A stretch of DNA of 7,424 nt from Clostridia bacterium (GTDB lineage Bacteria; Bacillota; Clostridia; Christensenellales; HGM11417). The notes beneath the pieces are model-generated. The model was not told where the DNA came from. It ran no database searches and saw only the letters and a list, made by a program, of their open reading frames with translations. This document shows, piece after piece, positions 6,231 through 7,424 of this stretch; within the stretch, counting starts at the first letter, position 1; the number at the start of each line of letters is the position of its first letter. The DNA is taken from assembly GCA_028700355.1 (NCBI GenBank), contig JAQVSX010000026.1, forward strand, positions 1 through 7,424, in the 5' to 3' direction. The translations under genes were made by a program, and so were the position numbers.

Positions 6231-7424
6231 ATGAAAAAAGTATATTTAATTTGCAATGCGCATATAGACCCTATGTGGCTATGGGAATGGGAGGAGGGAG
6301 CGGCGGCAGCCGTTTCGACATTCCGCAGCGCAGCGTATTTATGTGAAAATTACGATACATTAATATTTAACCATAACGAAGCATTGTTATACAAATGGAT
6401 AGAGCAATACGAGCCTGAGCTTTTTGAAAGAATAAAGATATTGGTTAAAAAAGGCAGATGGAATATTATAGGGGGCTGGTATTTGCAGCCCGATTGCCTT
6501 ATGCCAAGCGGAGAAGGCTTTGTAAGGCAGATACTCGAAGGAAATAATTATTTTAAAGAAAAATTTGATATAGATTTTAAAACGGCAATCAATCTTGACA
6601 GTTTTGGACATACAAGAGGGCTTGTTCAGATTATGGCTAAGTGCGGCTACGAAAATTACCTTGTATGCCGCCCCTTAAATAAAGATTTTCCGCTTAAAAG
6701 CAATAATTTCTATTGGGAAGGCTTTGACGGCTCTAAAATATTTACAAGAAGGCATTATGAGCTTTACAACAGCCCGTTGGGACAGGCTGCCGAAAAGATA
6801 GAAGACAGAATAAACAGCATAGAAGAAGGCGAAAATTTGATGATTTTGTGGGGCGTGGGAAATCACGGAGGCGGGCCTTCTGAAAAAGATATAAACGATA
6901 TTGCCGCTTTATCGCAAAAAATGTTAAGTAAAGATATTCACATAAAGCACAGCACACCCGATGAATATTTTGACGCAGTAAAGGCGGATAACTCAAATAT
7001 TATAAAAACTTCATTAAAGCCATGCAATACAGGCTGTTTGTCGAGTATGGCACTCATTAAGCAAAAATACAGGGAGCTTGAAAATCTTTTATTTGCCACA
7101 GAAAAAATAGCTTCGGCAGCCTCGGCATACGGTTTGGTTAAATATCCGAAAAACGAAATAAGGGAAGCTATTGAAGATTTACTGTTAATTCAATTTCACG
7201 ATATATTGCCCGGCACAGCTATAAAACCTGTAGAGGAAGCGGGATTGCGCATTGCTCATCACGGTATAGAGATACTTACAAGGATAAGGGCAAGGTGTTT
7301 TTTTGCCCTTGCAAAAAGCCAAGAGGTTGTAACAGAAGGCTATCCCGTACTTGTATATAATTATCATCCCTATACGGCAGACAGCGTAATAGAATGCGAA
7401 TTTCAGCTTGCCGACCAAAATTGG
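6231..7424 (+). CDS. GH38 alpha-mannosidase, N-terminal 398 residues (runs off the window)
   Basis: This is a retaining, metal-dependent exo-alpha-mannosidase of glycoside hydrolase family 38. There is no signal peptide, so it should act in the cytoplasm on imported mannosides. The open frame runs from ATG 6231 to the last base without a stop. Family landmarks are NAHIDPMWLWEWEEG (9-23), where H11 and D13 are expected metal ligands; NLDSFGH (121-127), where D123 is the expected nucleophile and metal ligand; and HDILPGT (323-329), where H323 is an expected metal ligand. GVGNHGGGPS (208-217) corresponds to a Gly-rich motif that, from memory, often carries Asp where N211 stands. The visible part covers the N-terminal alpha/beta catalytic domain and most of the helical middle domain. 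The C-terminal beta domains lie beyond the window, as full-length relatives are about 850-1050 residues. The start is one base after the preceding TGA. Only a weak AAGGG at 6214-6218 is visible upstream, so translational coupling is likely. Exact linkage specificity is unknown. Confidence 0.95.
   Translation, partial: MKKVYLICNAHIDPMWLWEWEEGAAAAVSTFRSAAYLCENYDTLIFNHNEALLYKWIEQYEPELFERIKILVKKGRWNIIGGWYLQPDCLMPSGEGFVRQILEGNNYFKEKFDIDFKTAINLDSFGHTRGLVQIMAKCGYENYLVCRPLNKDFPLKSNNFYWEGFDGSKIFTRRHYELYNSPLGQAAEKIEDRINSIEEGENLMILWGVGNHGGGPSEKDINDIAALSQKMLSKDIHIKHSTPDEYFDAVKADNSNIIKTSLKPCNTGCLSSMALIKQKYRELENLLFATEKIASAASAYGLVKYPKNEIREAIEDLLLIQFHDILPGTAIKPVEEAGLRIAHHGIEILTRIRARCFFALAKSQEVVTEGYPVLVYNYHPYTADSVIECEFQLADQNW

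Noticed and set aside
7286..7310. 8-base inverted repeat (aagggcaa / ttgccctt, 9-base loop) as a possible terminator
   Set aside because: It sits inside the open mannosidase frame and has no T run after the second arm on either strand.
395..7418. Several minus-strand open frames of 60-90 codons
   Set aside because: They lie opposite well-supported plus-strand genes, show no ribosome sites or recognisable protein features, and are shadows of codon composition.

Overview
The window looks like a low-GC, Gram-positive anaerobe of the Clostridia type (Bacillota). The signs are the AT-rich codon choice, strong AAGGAG-type ribosome binding sites at 6-base spacing, lipoproteins with short linkers, and an LplB/LplC-style sugar permease. 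I cannot name a genus. A gut or digester origin is plausible for this kind of glycan locus, but that is inference.

Layout, all on the plus strand and probably one transcript. Positions 1-14 may hold the last codons of an upstream permease gene. Positions 8-883 encode the second permease subunit of a CUT1-family carbohydrate ABC transporter, interrupted by an in-frame TAG at codon 51. Positions 915-2327 and 2345-3970 encode two related secreted proteins. Each has an N-terminal signal peptide and ends in the same GCGCGGS motif, a hydrophobic helix and a short basic tail. Positions 3986-5137 and 5153-6229 encode two related lipoproteins of a family I do not recognise; they share many aromatic and charged motifs. 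Position 6231 to the window end is the start of a cytoplasmic GH38 alpha-mannosidase. Gene spacings are 31, 17, 15, 15 and 1 bases. I see no terminator, RNA gene, mobile element or CRISPR array, and no gene-free stretch longer than 31 bases.

The inferred joint role is capture, import and breakdown of an alpha-mannose-containing glycan. The four exported proteins would sit on the cell surface, two anchored by the C-terminal helix or a sorting event and two by lipid. The ABC transporter would bring oligosaccharides in, and the GH38 enzyme would trim them inside. The substrate cannot be fixed from this window.

The most interesting part is the set of four exported proteins. They are two tandem paralog pairs of unknown families, and one pair carries a Cys-Gly C-terminal tail that resembles a protein-sorting signal. 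The nonsense codon in the permease also deserves checking. It may be a real mutation, a sequencing error or, less likely, recoding.
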